Shown: positions 31,551 through 42,600, counted from the first letter of the stretch. The stretch: DNA of 64,000 nucleotides from Rana temporaria (GCF_905171775.1 NC_053494.1:200519498-200583497), one strand, 5' to 3'. Notes: a model not told the origin generated them from the sequence alone. A program made the numbers and translations.

Positions 31551-31814
31551 ACCCCAGAATATGTGTATCATTGTCCCTTTCTCCCCACAACCTCTCCAAC
31601 ATCTGTCTGAGACTTCTGAGAAAAATGTGTTTAGAAGCGATGGCGTGTAATACCAACGTGTTAGTATTTTATAATTAAATTCTTGTATTTTCGTACACCT
31701 TGAAGATTTTAACGACAGGTCTATGATATTCTGGCATTGTACTGGGGAGAAAGTTTGGCCTAAATCTCTCTCCCATTTGGCCAGGCATGACATTTTAACC
31801 ACTTCCATACCAGG

Positions 31815-32105
31815 CACTGATGGGCACTGATTTGCGGAGCTGGTATGCGGCACTGATGGGCACTCATAGGCGGCACTGATGGGCACTCATAGGCGGCACT
31901 GATGGGCACTCATGGGCGGCACTGATGGGCACTCATGGGTGGCACTGGGCACTCATAGGCGGCACAGATGGGCACTCATGGGCGGCACTTATGGGTGGCA
32001 CTGATGGGTACTTATGAGTGGCACAGATGGGCACTGATAGGTGGGCACTGGGCATGGATGGGCACTGTGGGATGGCACTGATGGACACTGTGGGGGTGGC
32101 ACTGA
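31815..32105 (+). repeat. Minisatellite inside Fam-A (GGCACTGATGGGCACTCATG)
   Basis: A 20-24-bp unit in about a dozen imperfect copies, starting roughly 15 bp from the Fam-A left end, as in the 5,445 copy. Confidence 0.88.
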
Positions 32106-32208
32106 TGGATCCATGTTGCCAGTCAGTGCCCATTTGTGGGCATGTATGTTCATACATTGTATGAACATACGATCAGTCACTTCTCCCCCTGAAAGAACCG
32201 GGAGCTGT

Positions 32209-32909
32209 GGGCCAGATTCCTAAAGAAGATACGACGGCGTATCTCCTGATACGCCGTCGTATCTCCGAATCCGGTCGGTCGTATCTATGCGCCTGATTCA
32301 TAGAATCAGGTTACGCATAGATCTCCCTAAGAGCCGACAGATGTAAGTGACTTACACTGTCAGATCTTAGGCTGCAATTCTAGGCCGGCCGCTAGGTGGC
32401 GATTCCATTGCGGTCAGCGTAGAATATGCAAATAAGTCGTTACGCCGATTCACGAACGTACGCTTTGCCTGTCGCTGTAAATGTACGCCGTTTCCGTAGA
32501 GATATGCGGCGTAAAGATAAAGCTAGCCCCTAGGTGGTCTAGCTAATGTTAAGTATGGCCGTCGTTCTCGCGTCGAAATTTGAAATTTAACGTCGTTTGC
32601 GTAAGTCGTCTGTGAATGGCGCTGGACGCCATTTACGTTAACGTCGAAACCAATGACGTCCTTGCGACGTCATTTAGCGCAATGCACGTCGGAAAAATGT
32701 TAGGGACGGCGAATGCGCAGTACGTTCGGCGCGGGAACGCGCCTAATTTAAATAATACACGCCCCATTTGAATTAGGTTAGATTTACGCTACGCCGCCGC
32801 AAGTTTACAGGCAAGTGCTTTGTGAATCAAGCACTTGCCCATAAAACTTGCGGCGGTGTAACGTAAATGCAATACGTTACGCCGCCGGGATTCTACGTGA
32901 ATCTGGCCC
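32209..32909. mobile_element. Fam-B MITE nested in Fam-A
   Basis: It starts GGGCCAGATTCC and ends GTGAATCTGGCCC. Flanks TGT (32,206-32,208) and TTT (32,910-32,912) differ by one base. Removal rejoins Fam-A at GGGAGCTGTG...TGTTTACACACACAGCTCCCG. Confidence 0.75.
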
Positions 32910-32990
32910 TTTGTGTTTACACACACAGCTCCCGATTCTCGCTCTGTCACGAGTGATCGCAGGTGCCCGGCGGTGATCGCACCCGCCGGG

Positions 32991-33325
32991 TAGGGTGACC
33001 ACATTTCCAAACTACCGTTCAGGGACACCCTCCCTTCCCAAAAATCAGCTTGTGCTGTAACAAATCACAGCACAGTGATTGGACACAAGAGGCGGGATTT
33101 ATGATTTCTCCAATCACAAACAGAGGGCAAGATTATGCTCCTCCAGGCATTCCCGGCCAGGACAAGTACTGTCAGTGAGTAAAGCGGTGATGTGGCGGCC
33201 TTTTTTTGGGGGCATAAGATTGACCCGGGGGGGTGGCTGTGTCAGTTTCGTTCCGGGACACTGTATTGTCCCGGAATGAATGTGCCCGGGACAGACCTGG
33301 CAATCCAGGACACGTGGTCACCCTA
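32991..33325. mobile_element. hAT-like MITE nested in Fam-A
   Basis: It starts TAGGGTGACCACATTTCC and ends CACGTGGTCACCCTA. The flanks CCGCCGGG and CCCCTGGG match at 6 of 8. Same family as 17,877-18,439 but without that copy's extra central sequence. Confidence 0.75.
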
Positions 33326-33450
33326 CCCCTGGGCACTCGCATCAGCACCAGGGGCGAGCAGGGAGCAACATCACTTTATATTACGTGATTTTGCGCAGCC
33401 GTGCCGACCTGCCGCAGTAAAACTGCGGTGGGCGGTCGGCAAGCCGTTAA

Positions 33451-33718
33451 GGATAAGCAAATATCCATATACAAAAGTCTTGTGTATTTGTATGTCAATC
33501 TTGGTGTACTTTGTGCATTTCTTCCAGAACTGTGCAGAAATCCAGTGTGAGACTTTCCCTGTAATAAAGACCTCTCACTGCTGCTCTATCTCCTTGTGCA
33601 GGGTGACTGGTCTTGTCTCCGCCCCTCCTGTAGTTTTTCTGCAGGCAGCCTGTAGTGGGTGGAGCCTGCTGGGTCCCTCCCACAGCTCTACTCTTTGCAC
33701 AGATCTATATAGAGTGAT
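33451..33718. other. Unassigned segment, possibly more LINE sequence
   Basis: On the minus strand an open frame here joins in phase to the L1 ORF2 segment when the Fam-A element and one TTAA are removed, but the encoded sequence is not recognisably L1. It may be coincidence. No other feature. Confidence 0.3.
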
Positions 33719-33721
33719 GAT

Positions 33722-34454
33722 GGGCCAGATTCTCAAAAGAGTTATGCCGGTGTATCTACAGATACACCGGCGTAATTCGAAAATCCCGCCGGCGTATCAT
33801 TGTTTTGTATTCGCAAAACAAGATACGCCGAAATTAGGCTAGGATCCGACTGGTGTAAGTCACTTACACCGTCGGATCCTAAATGCAGTACTACGCTGGC
33901 CGCTAGGTGGCGTTTACGTTCAGGTCTCATTTGACTTTGCAAATGAGCCTGATACACCGATTGACGAACGAATTTGCGCCGCCTCATCGTCCTTTAGGTC
34001 GTTTACGTAAGCGTAAGGTTACCCCTGCTATATGAGGGGTAACCTTACGCCAGTCCGCCGTATGCCATGTTAAGTATGGCGTCGGGTCCGCGTCGTCTTT
34101 TTCCGTCGGTTACGTCGTTTTACTAAGTCGTCCGCGAATACGACTTGACGTCAATGACGCTCACGTCGGCGTCATTGACGTTTTCCGTCGTGAGCTGGAG
34201 CATGCGCACTGGGCTATTTTTACACCCGGAGCATGCGCAGTTCGATCGGCACGGGGGCGCGTTTAATTTGAATACAAGCCGCCCCCTTTGAATTACGCGG
34301 TCTTACGCCGGGCCAATTACACTACGCCGCCGCAAATTACGGAGCAAGTGCTTTGGAGAATACGGCACTTGCTCCAGTAAGTTGCGGCGGCGTAGTGTTA
34401 ATGGCATACGCTACGCCGCGCTCGTAGATACACTGATTTACGAGAATCTGGCCC
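33722..34454. mobile_element. Fam-B MITE, target duplication GAT
   Basis: It starts GGGCCAGATTCTC and ends GAGAATCTGGCCC, flanked by GAT (33,719-33,721 and 34,455-34,457). Long internal hairpins include AGGGGTAACCTTACGC against GCGTAAGGTTACCCCT. Confidence 0.8.
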
Positions 34455-34457
34455 GAT

Positions 34458-35060
34458 GTCCCTGCTACTTATCTCATTTTGCTAAGGCATTTAGGGCACA
34501 CAAAGTAGAATTATATCCTTTGTTGCTGTTGGGGGAATGTAAATAAAATAAAAGTGTTTGCGTCCCGACTTCAGATGTAACTACTTTCACACATATGTGT
34601 TTTTGTAAGATAAATATAAAAAAAAATGATGCTTGCTGCAAATTTTCACCAGTTTCCAGCAACGCACCAGGGAGGTGAATGACAATAAATCTAAAACACA
34701 TCTGTACAAAAAAAACACAGAGTCTTAAATGCTAAAAACGACCCATCAGCAATTCACGAGGACTGAGTTGGCTTCAAACAAAAACAAAAGATTAAAGGGA
34801 AAAAAAAAACAAGCTGTCAAAAGTTGGCTGAAGGTGGGGGATGGAGCAGGAATGGATTCGTTGGGAGAAAGTTGCGGAGGGTGGGACAGGATTAGGATAG
34901 GGCTGAGCTGGAAGAGGGTGGTGCCTCCAAGTCTTCAGTCCTCCTGACACATCCTACTGAAGTCTACGTAAACTTCACTTAATAAACTTCTGGTGCTAAC
35001 AAGTCCACAGGAGGCTATAGAATTTACGCCACGTTTGCAGCACGTTTCCAAGGTAAGACC
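34458..35060. other. Unassigned intergenic DNA
   Basis: No coding match or known repeat. Short A-rich stretches near 34,620 and 34,800. Nothing else seen. Confidence 0.35.
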
Positions 35061-35061
35061 C

Positions 35062-37585
35062 TTTGTGGGTTTTGTTTGAGAATTCGTCTGATCATCTATT
35101 AGTTGAGGGATCATTTGTGTCCGAGCCGTGAGTTCCACCTATTGTAGGATCTTAAGGGATTAAGGTTGGGAGATTTAAGGAAAACCTTCTGGAATTTGTA
35201 TCTTGGTACACCCAGGGTTGTCACCTATTTTGTCTGGTAAAACCTGGACTTGTCCTGGACTTGTTATAAATCATATTAACAGGAAAAAGAGATCCTAAAA
35301 ACAGCGAGGACGGATTTGTCCAGAAAAGGTGGTTACACAAGAGTCGATGAAGGTTTGGCTGATAAAAATTTGATGCCAATTTGGGATAAAGTGCCGATAA
35401 CTAGCTGTTGGGAAACTAAAAGCTCCAGTTTAGATTTAAAGTTAGTTAAAGTTTACTCTATATGTTTATCTCGCCTTTTTCAACTTTTTTTTTCACCCCA
35501 GAGGAACCCTTAAAATCATTTTCAGGTTCTCGGGGAAGCCTTGCTAAAAAGGATTTGACAAACAACATATGGTACAGTAGTGTGATCAATCGGGTAAAGA
35601 AAGATTGAAATATAAGCTTATGTAATGTGGAGAACCTACTGTATTTGACACCCAGGGGGTTGTTTGAAAATTTGTCTGATCATCTATTAGTTGAGGGATC
35701 ATTTGTGTCCGAGCCGTGAGTTCCACCTATTGTAGGATCTTAAGGGATTAAGGTTGGGAAATTTAAGGAAATCCTTCTGGAATTTGTATCCTGGTACACC
35801 CAGGGTTGTCACCTATTTTGTCTGGTAAAACATGGACTTGTTGCCAATCATATTAACAGGAAAAAGAGATCCTAAAAACAGCGAGGACGGATTTTTCCAG
35901 AAAAGGTGGCAACTCCAGTAACACAAGAGTGCATGAAGGTTTGGCTGGAAAAAATTTGATGCCAATTTGGGATAAAGTGCCGACAACCAGCTGTTGGGAA
36001 ACTAAAAGCCCCAGTTTAGATTTAAAGTTAGTTAAAGTTTACTCTATATGTCTATCTCGCCCTTTTCAACTCCCCCCCAGAGGAACCCTTGAAATGATTT
36101 TCAAGTTCTCGGGGAAGCCTTGCTAAAAAGGATTTGACAAACAACATTTGGTACAGTAGTGTGATCAATCGGGTAAAGAAAGATTGAAATATAAGCTTAT
36201 GTAATGTGGAGAACCTCCTATATTTGACACCCAGGGGGTTGTTTGAGAATTTGTCTGATCATCTATACGTTGAGGGATAATTTGTGTCCAAGCCGTGAGT
36301 TCCACCTACTGTAGGATCTTAAGGGATTAAGGTTGGGAGATTTAAGGAAATCCTTCTGGAATTTGTATCTTGGTACACCCAGGGTTGTCACCTATTTTGT
36401 CTGGTAAAACCTGGACTTGTCCTGGACTTGTTGCCAATCATATTAACAGGAAAAAGAGATCCTAAAAACAGAGAGGACGGAATTTTTCCAGAAAAGGTGG
36501 CAACTCCAGTTACACAAGAGTCGATGAAGGTTTGGCTGATAAAAATTTGATGCCAATTTGGGATAAAGTGCCGACAACCAACTGTTGGTAAACTAAAAGC
36601 CCCAGTTTAGATTTAAAGTTAGTTAAAGTTTACTCTATATGTTTATCTCGCCCTTTTCAACTCCCCACCAGAAGAACCCTTGAAATGATTTTCAGGTTTT
36701 CGAGAAGCCTTGCTAAAAAGGATTTGACAAACAACATATGGTACAGTAGTGTGATCAATCGGGTAAAGAAAGATTGAAATATAAGCTTATGTAATGTGGA
36801 GAACCTACTGTATTTGACACCTAGGGGGTTGTTCGAGAATTCATCTGATCATCTATTAGTTGAGGGATCATTTGCGTCCGAGCCGTGAGTTCCACCTATT
36901 GTAGGATTAAGGTTGGGAGATTTAAGGAAATCCTTCTGGAATTTTATATCCTGGTACACCCAGGGTTGTCACCTATTTTGCCTGGTAAAACCTGGATTTG
37001 TCCTGGACTTGTTATCAATCATATTAACAGGAAAAAAAGAGATCCTAAAAACAGAGAGGACGGAATTTTTCCCGAAAAGGTGGCAACTCCAGTTACACAA
37101 GAGTGGATGAAGGTTTGGCTGGAAAAAATTTGATGCCAATTTGGGATAAAGTGCCGACAACCAGCTGTTGGTAAACTAAAAGCCCCAGTTTAGATTTAAA
37201 GTTAGTTAAAGTTTACTCTAAATGTCTAACTCCCCTTTTTCAACTTTTTTTTTCACCCCAGAGGAACCCTTAAAATCATTTTCAGGTTCTCGGGGAAGCC
37301 TTGCTAAAAAGGATTTGACAAACAACATTTGGTACAGTAGTGTGATCAATCGGGTAAAGAAAGATTGAAATATAAGCTTATGTAATGTGGAGAACCTCCT
37401 ATATTTGACACCCAGGGGGTTGTTTGAGAATTTGTCTGATCATCTATTAGTTGAGGGATCATTTGTGTCCGAGCCGTGAGTTCCACCTATTGTAGGATCT
37501 TATGGGATTAAGGTTGGGAGATTTAAGGAAATCCTTCTGGAATTTGTATTTTGGTACACCCAGGGTTGTCACCTATTTTGCCTGG
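35062..37585 (+). repeat. Large tandem repeat, period about 579-591 bp, about 4.3 copies
   Basis: The landmark TTCCACCTATTGTAGGAT recurs at about 35,141, 35,729, 36,308, 36,898 and 37,489. Copies are roughly 95% alike by eye. Each unit contains an AGGGTTGTCACCTATTTTG...AAAAGGTGGCAACTCC inverted pair (a short hAT-like MITE) and a GAGGAACCCTT...TTTTCAGG.TCTCGGGGAAGCC segment from another repeat. The last copy stops inside the MITE at about 37,585. Confidence 0.93.
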
Positions 37586-38446
37586 TATTTTGTCTGGCCC
37601 TTGGGACACTATTTCTCCCTCAGATTACGAGGCACTATTCCTCCCTCCAACATCAACATTGGGGTATTATTCCACCCATTGACACTAATGTGGGAGCATA
37701 CATTCCTCCTCTGACACTATTGCTGACCTTCCGCTGGCACTAAAGATAGGGCACTATTTCTTCTACTGACACCAGTGATGGAGCACTATTCCTCCCATTT
37801 ACACCTACAATGGGACACAATTCCTTCCACTTACACCACCAAGGGGGCACTATTTCTTCCTCGGACACCAATAATGGGGCACTATTCCTCCCACTGACAC
37901 CAATGATAGGGGCACTATACCTCATATACCAGGGGTCTCCAAACTTCGGCCGAGGGCCGGATGTGACCCTTTGCTAGCCCTTATCTAGCCCTTGGGGCAC
38001 TATTGCTCCCAATGATATGGGACACTATTCCTCCCACTGACAACAATGGGCCAATATTTCTTCCACTGATACCAATGATGGGGCACTACTTCCCCTCCTA
38101 CTGACCACCAACACTAAGGCTGTGTTTATTCTCCCTGATGCTGGGCCCGGGGCATTTTTTACCCCCACTAGCCACAACCACAATCCGGCACTCCTAAAGT
38201 CTGAAGCACTGTAAACTGGCCCTTTGCTTTAAAAGTTTGAAAACCCCTGTCATATACCAATGATGGGGCACTATTCCTCCTCCTCCTAAGCACAGGGGTG
38301 CTGTGTAATTTTTCTTACTCTCATTGACCACCAAGCCTGGGGCATTTTCTACTCCTACTGGCCACAGTCCAGCCCCCCTAAATCCTGAAGGCCAGTAAAC
38401 TGTCCCTTTGTTAAGAAAGTTTGGAGACCCTTGCATTACACAGTAT
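37586..38446. mobile_element. hAT-like element remnant with array, containing a second copy of its own family
   Basis: The right end GAAAGTTTGGAGACCC lies near 38,432; the left end is lost at the tandem-repeat junction. It carries diverged 32-bp units (CCACTGACACCAATGATGGG). A complete related element is inserted at 37,930-38,249. Same family as 20,854-21,641. Confidence 0.65.
37930..38249. mobile_element. hAT-like MITE, target duplication TCATATAC
   Basis: It starts CAGGGGTCTCCAAACTTCGG and ends AAGTTTGAAAACCCCTG. Perfect 8-bp flanks TCATATAC lie at 37,922-37,929 and 38,250-38,257. Shorter array than its relatives. Inserted within the minisatellite of a relative. Confidence 0.85.
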
Positions 38447-39150
38447 TGGAAAATTGCTCCATTGCATTGATGTTAGTGGAGATCAGTTCACCATTGACCA
38501 TTGCTCAAGGAACCCCTGGTAACTTCTGGAGGAACCTTGGTTGAGGAAACACTGGTCTATGTTGTGTCGTAGCCATAGGAAAATGTTGGTCCATGGAACT
38601 GCAAGTCTCAGAATGATCTGACAGCTGGATCCATGACAGCTGGATGCCTACAATTAATCCCAAACTATTTTGTGTAAAGAGATTTGAGTACACCCATCTA
38701 TTAAGAGAACAATTAGTTAATCGATTACTCACCTTAAACTGAAATACACCCATGTTCCTTAAGACCAATAATCCGAGATGTCATTTGAAAAGTAGAGGGT
38801 GGTACTGTCTTGGTCTATCTCATTCGATCACCTGGTGAAACAATGGGTGATCAAGAGTTTTACTTGACGCAATAACTTTTTGTTATCAACTAAACGTCTG
38901 CAGCACCTCTGACCATACAGGTGAAGGTAACCAATTCCCCAACAGTTCTGTCCTATATGTATAATATGCATGCATTCTAAAGCTGGTAGAATTTTGCTAG
39001 AAAATGTTCGTTTGATTGGTTAGTGTGGTCAAATCTGCAATTATTTTCAACTGCAGTAAAGAAATAAATGGAAGGAGCAGGATGGTTTACCTTTCTTGTT
39101 TCTTCTCTGGATGAACAAAGTTCTAACCGTGAATGTGATTTCTGTTTGGG
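38447..39150. other. Intergenic DNA with a short hAT-like fragment
   Basis: CAAGGAACCCCTGGTAAC...GGAGGAACCTTGGTTGAGG (38,499-38,550) matches the repeat type at 11,770-12,030. Remainder unassigned. Confidence 0.4.
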
Positions 39151-39158
39151 AAAATTTT

Positions 39159-40276
39159 TAGGGCTGTTACTGATTAAAATTTTTGTGTTCGATCAATCGT
39201 TTTTTTTTTATCGATTAATCGACTAATTTCGATTAATTAACGCACATACAGATACAACTACTTTTAGCTGATCTCCTTGCCACCATACTGCCGGGATATA
39301 TACATGTGCCCCCATACTGCCAGGATATATACATGTGCCATCATACTGCCGGGATATATACATGTGCCCCCATACTGCCGGGATATATACATGTGCCCCC
39401 ATACTGCCGGGATATATACATGTGCCCCCATACTGCCGGGATATATACATGTGCCCCCATACTGCCGGGATATATACATGTGCCCCCATACTGCCGGGAT
39501 ATATACATGTGCCCCCATACTGCCGGGATATATACATGTGCCATCATACTGCCGGGATATATACATGTGCCCCCATACTGCCAGGATATATACATGTGCC
39601 CCCATACTGACCGGGGTATATAAATGTGCCCCCATACTGACCGGGGTATATAAATGTGCCACCATACTGCCGGGATATATACATGTGCCCCCATACTGCC
39701 GGGATATATACATGTGCCATCATACTGCCAGGATATATACATGTGCCCCCATACTGCCGGGATATATACATGTGCCCCCATACTGCCGGGATATATACAT
39801 GTGCCCCCATACTGCTGGGATATATACATGTGCCATCATACTGCCGGGATATATACATGTGCCCCCATACTGCCGGGATATATACATGTGCCCCCATACT
39901 GACCGGGGTATATAAATGTGCCACCATACTGCCGGGATATATACATCTGCCCCCATACTGCCGCGATATATACATGTGCCCCCATACTGTTACTGTAACC
40001 ACTCTTACCGGACTATATATTAGGCAGGCAGACCCGTCCGCAGAGTAGATGATACAAGCAGGCGGGCGGGTGATGATGACGTCAGCGCGCCACTACTCGG
40101 CTGCCGCCGGGTGGACCAAGATGGCCGCGGCTCCGGAGCTAGGCCGAAGCCGCTGCCATTCCTATGGGCGAGACCGTGGAGCTCACTCCGCAGATTGTGA
40201 TCGATCAAAATTAGTTTAATCGATCAAAGAAATTAACGTTTAATCGAGCAATTAATCGTTAATTTCCGCAGCCCTA
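39159..40276. mobile_element. hAT-like MITE with internal minisatellite
   Basis: It starts TAGGGCTGTTACTGATTAAA and ends TTAATTTCCGCAGCCCTA, with subterminal inverted TTAATCGAT words. Flanks AAAATTTT and AAAAATGT match at 6 of 8, so the target duplication is only weakly supported. The right arm has a GC-rich segment around 40,030-40,190. Confidence 0.7.
39285..39990 (+). repeat. Minisatellite, 29-bp unit, about 24 copies
   Basis: The unit is CCATACTGCCGGGATATATA followed by CATGTGCCC; very uniform. A GACCGGGGTATATAAATG variant appears at three places (about 39,608, 39,637, 39,900). Frames over it are artefacts. Confidence 0.95.
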
Positions 40277-40443
40277 AAAAATGTTATTAATTGTAATGCG
40301 CATGTTCTGGGCACAAAAGACAACAGTTCAATAGTCTGTGATTCCATTCAAGTAACAGATCTGGGTGAAATTTTTAGGGCTTTCAAATAAAATTAGTTGA
40401 CTCAATGACAGCAAGATTGAATGGTCTGTTGAACGATTTCTTA

Positions 40444-40874
40444 TGCCGCGTACACACCACCGTTATTCATGTCATGGAAAAAATCAAAGTTTTTTTCGAC
40501 GTGATTCCTCTCAAGCCTGCCTTGCATACACACGATCGTGATAAAAAATGCTCGAGCAAAGCGTGGTGACGTACAACACGTACGACGGCACTACAAAGAG
40601 GAAGTTCCATTCGAATGGCACCACCCTTTGGGCTGATTATGCTAATTTCCCGTCTCATAACTTGCTTCTGAACAAGCAAGTTTTTTGCCCCCTCGTTAAA
40701 GCGTACACACAACCGTTTTTCACGGCGAAAAAAACGACAATGTGAAAAACGACGAGAAAAAATAGAGCAGGTACTAAATTTTTAATGCCCATTTTTGTGG
40801 TCGAGAAAAATGCTCTGGAGCCTACACACGACCGCTTTTCACGACCAATTAAAAAATGTCGTGTGTACGCGGCA
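40444..40874. mobile_element. Fam-H MITE (GCCGCGTACACAC ends)
   Basis: It starts TGCCGCGTACACACCACC and ends GTCGTGTGTACGCGGCA, with TTA before and TCA after. Interior pairs include ACGACCAATT and AAAAACGAC-rich words. Non-coding. Confidence 0.72.
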
Positions 40875-41038
40875 TCATAACTTTGAACAAAAACTCAAAC
40901 ATAATTTTACTGGTGTATGGCCAGCCCAATTCAACCACTATGCCAAACCCTTTGGATCACCTGAGCTATGGCTAAAGTTGAATGATAAGCACATAAATAG
41001 GCAGATAAGGTTGTCTCTACTGGGAGGGTGGTGAATTG

Positions 41039-41721
41039 TAGACACGTGCACACTGAAATATTTCGTTTCGGAATTTAGTTACTCATTTATTTTGTTTCGT
41101 TAAAAAATGTATTCGTCTGAAAATCCAAATTAATTAAGGTTGGATCTGTCATTGAAGGCTTATGGTGTCCATCGAATGTTCTGAGAAGATTCGACAGAGC
41201 AGCTAAACTGTATGACGCCACAATCATACACCATACATCATACGCCGCAATACATTTCCGGTCGAATGCTCCGCCCACAAGCTATAGTAGAATTTTAATG
41301 TTGTATAACTAGTAATAATTATATTCATTAATTATTAGCCAACCAACATTAGAATTATTATATAGCCTATAGGCAGAGCATTTTATCATAAATAATCACT
41401 TGTGGCGATCGTATGTTTTTAGCTGCTTCATAGAATCTTCATGTCTCTATAATGTCTCATTTTTTCTCTCTATGTTGAATAATCTTGGAATAATAGAGTG
41501 AGGTTAGGCACATTCAACCGCAGGTTCGATAGACACAGATTGCTATTGTCACCGTCATGTCGAATCTTCTATCTATATCGAACTGTTGTCTCAATGTAAC
41601 GAAAATAAAGCATTTTTTATGTCGGATCTTTCGGATTTCGGATTCTGCGCATTCATTATCGTTTGTTAAAACGAACGCAAAAATCCCCAGAAATTCGGAT
41701 AAAAATGAATGCACAAGTCTA
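41039..41721. mobile_element. hAT-like MITE (TAGACACGTGCA ends)
   Basis: It starts TAGACACGTGCACACTG and ends AATGCACAAGTCTA. The 8-bp flanks GTGAATTG (41,031-41,038) and TTGAATTG (41,722-41,729) match at 7 of 8. Interior AT-rich with TTTCGTTTCGG words, shared with fragments near 5,073 and 46,675. Confidence 0.72.
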
Positions 41722-41729
41722 TTGAATTG

Positions 41730-42019
41730 TAGATCTTTGATTGCTGGAGATCATTCTAGAGATCTGTGTATCCAAGAGTGCGGGTTACAGTCATGAAAAC
41801 AGACAATGACCACGACTAATCACCTCCAAAGGTCAGCTTACTTTACAGTTGTTGGGAGGAAAACGTAGTGATTGGTCAAAAATATCTAAAATTAACCATT
41901 GTTACTCCAATACTGATGGTGTGTTGGCTTGCTAGCGCCATCTGCTAGTAACTACAGACATACAAGATTGTTGCTCAACATGGACCGATCTCATGTCAAT
42001 TGGTACAATTTGTATATTT
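41730..42019. other. Unassigned intergenic DNA
   Basis: Nothing recognised. Confidence 0.35.
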
Positions 42020-42249
42020 CAGGCCCGTCTTTAAGGCAGGGTAAAAGGCGAAGCTGCCCTGGGCCCTGTTATTGTTGTGAGGCCCAAAGCAGCTGCCTCA
42101 TACTTGCCAACTATCCCAGTTTAAATTCCCCTGTTCCTTGAAGTTTTAGTCCTGTGCTGTGTCCTGAATCTTGGTGTGAAGTGCTGCTACTAATGCTGCC
42201 CAGCTCTGCCGTATTGTTGTGTAGAGATGACTCACCGCAGACCCTGTGT

Positions 42250-42600
42250 TTACATATAAATAACCGTCATTCATATGTAAATAACAGGAGCATTCATATG
42301 TGAATAACGGGAGCATTCATATGTAAATAGCTGAGGCCGGCGACATTCATATGTAAATAAAGGCGGCATTCATATGTGTATCGTGCCCCTCTGCAGTGAG
42401 GAGATGATGTGCTTTAACCTCTAGCAACCAATCAGTGAGCAGTATTACTGTACATTAATCTCTAGCAACCAATCAACAAGAAGAAATCATGTGCTGTAAC
42501 CTCTAGCAACTAATCGGTGAGCTGTAATGTGTGCTGTAACCTCTAGCAACCAGTCAGTAAATGGTAATGATATGCTGTAACCTCTGTCAACCAATCGCAA
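42250..42600 (+). repeat. Two short tandem arrays
   Basis: 42,250-42,380: about five units of a 25-32-bp repeat with CATTCATATGTAAATA. 42,405-42,600: about five units of a 38-45-bp repeat with TAACCTCTAGCAACCAATCA. The second contains several CCAAT words, which are part of the repeat and not evidence for a promoter. Confidence 0.8.

Larger units (their letters stand above)
28200..31794 (-). mobile_element. L1/Tx1-like LINE remnant (3' part), heavily interrupted
   Basis: Read on the minus strand, ORF2 C-terminal coding sequence starts at about 31,794 and continues after each insertion to about 29,700. A 3' untranslated stretch then ends near a poly-A-like AATTAAAAAAAAAAA at 28,200-28,213. Insertions: hAT-like 30,459-31,550, Fam-C 29,850-30,262, Fam-D 29,018-29,508 and Fam-D 28,518-28,996. 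A Fam-A element borders it upstream. No reverse transcriptase motif is retained. Confidence 0.75.
29700..31794 (-). pseudogene. L1-type ORF2 C-terminal pseudogene
   Basis: ORF2 of L1 elements carries the endonuclease and reverse transcriptase; only the region after the RT domain is here. Visible segments: KWERDLGQTFS and EFNYKILTRWYYTPSLLN (about 31,790-31,640), then CWRGCGEKGTMIHIFW (about 31,600-31,556). After the insert come GCPLIRQFWQTVQRITQSLP and CLLHHIQIPP, down to 30,265. The last part, with IWAPWGSYV, lies near 29,745-29,760 past the Fam-C insertion. C-x3-C-x7-H-x4-C is the L1 C-terminal zinc-knuckle; its final Cys is separated by the hAT-like insert. In-frame stops follow the IWAPW segment. 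Non-functional remnant. Confidence 0.75.
31799..33446 (+). mobile_element. Fam-A element with array, containing Fam-B and a hAT-like MITE
   Basis: It starts CCACTTCCATACCAGG and ends GGTCGGCAAGCCG, flanked by TTAA at 31,795-31,798 and 33,447-33,450, so both termini and target are visible. Inside: CACTGATGGGCACTCATGGG array (about 31,815-32,105), Fam-B at 32,209-32,909, hAT-like MITE at 32,991-33,325. It lies at the upstream edge of the L1 remnant. Confidence 0.75.

Noticed and set aside
33451..33718. Extension of L1 ORF2 upstream of the Fam-A insertion
   Set aside because: The frame is open and in phase, but the sequence does not resemble L1 proteins, so I left it unassigned.
39264..40002. 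Regular 29-bp spaced repeats considered as a CRISPR array
   Set aside because: Units are directly adjacent with no unique spacers, and the context is a eukaryotic transposon. It is a minisatellite.
42405..42600. Cluster of CCAAT words that might be a promoter
   Set aside because: The words belong to a short tandem repeat; no TATA, CpG island or downstream gene is visible.
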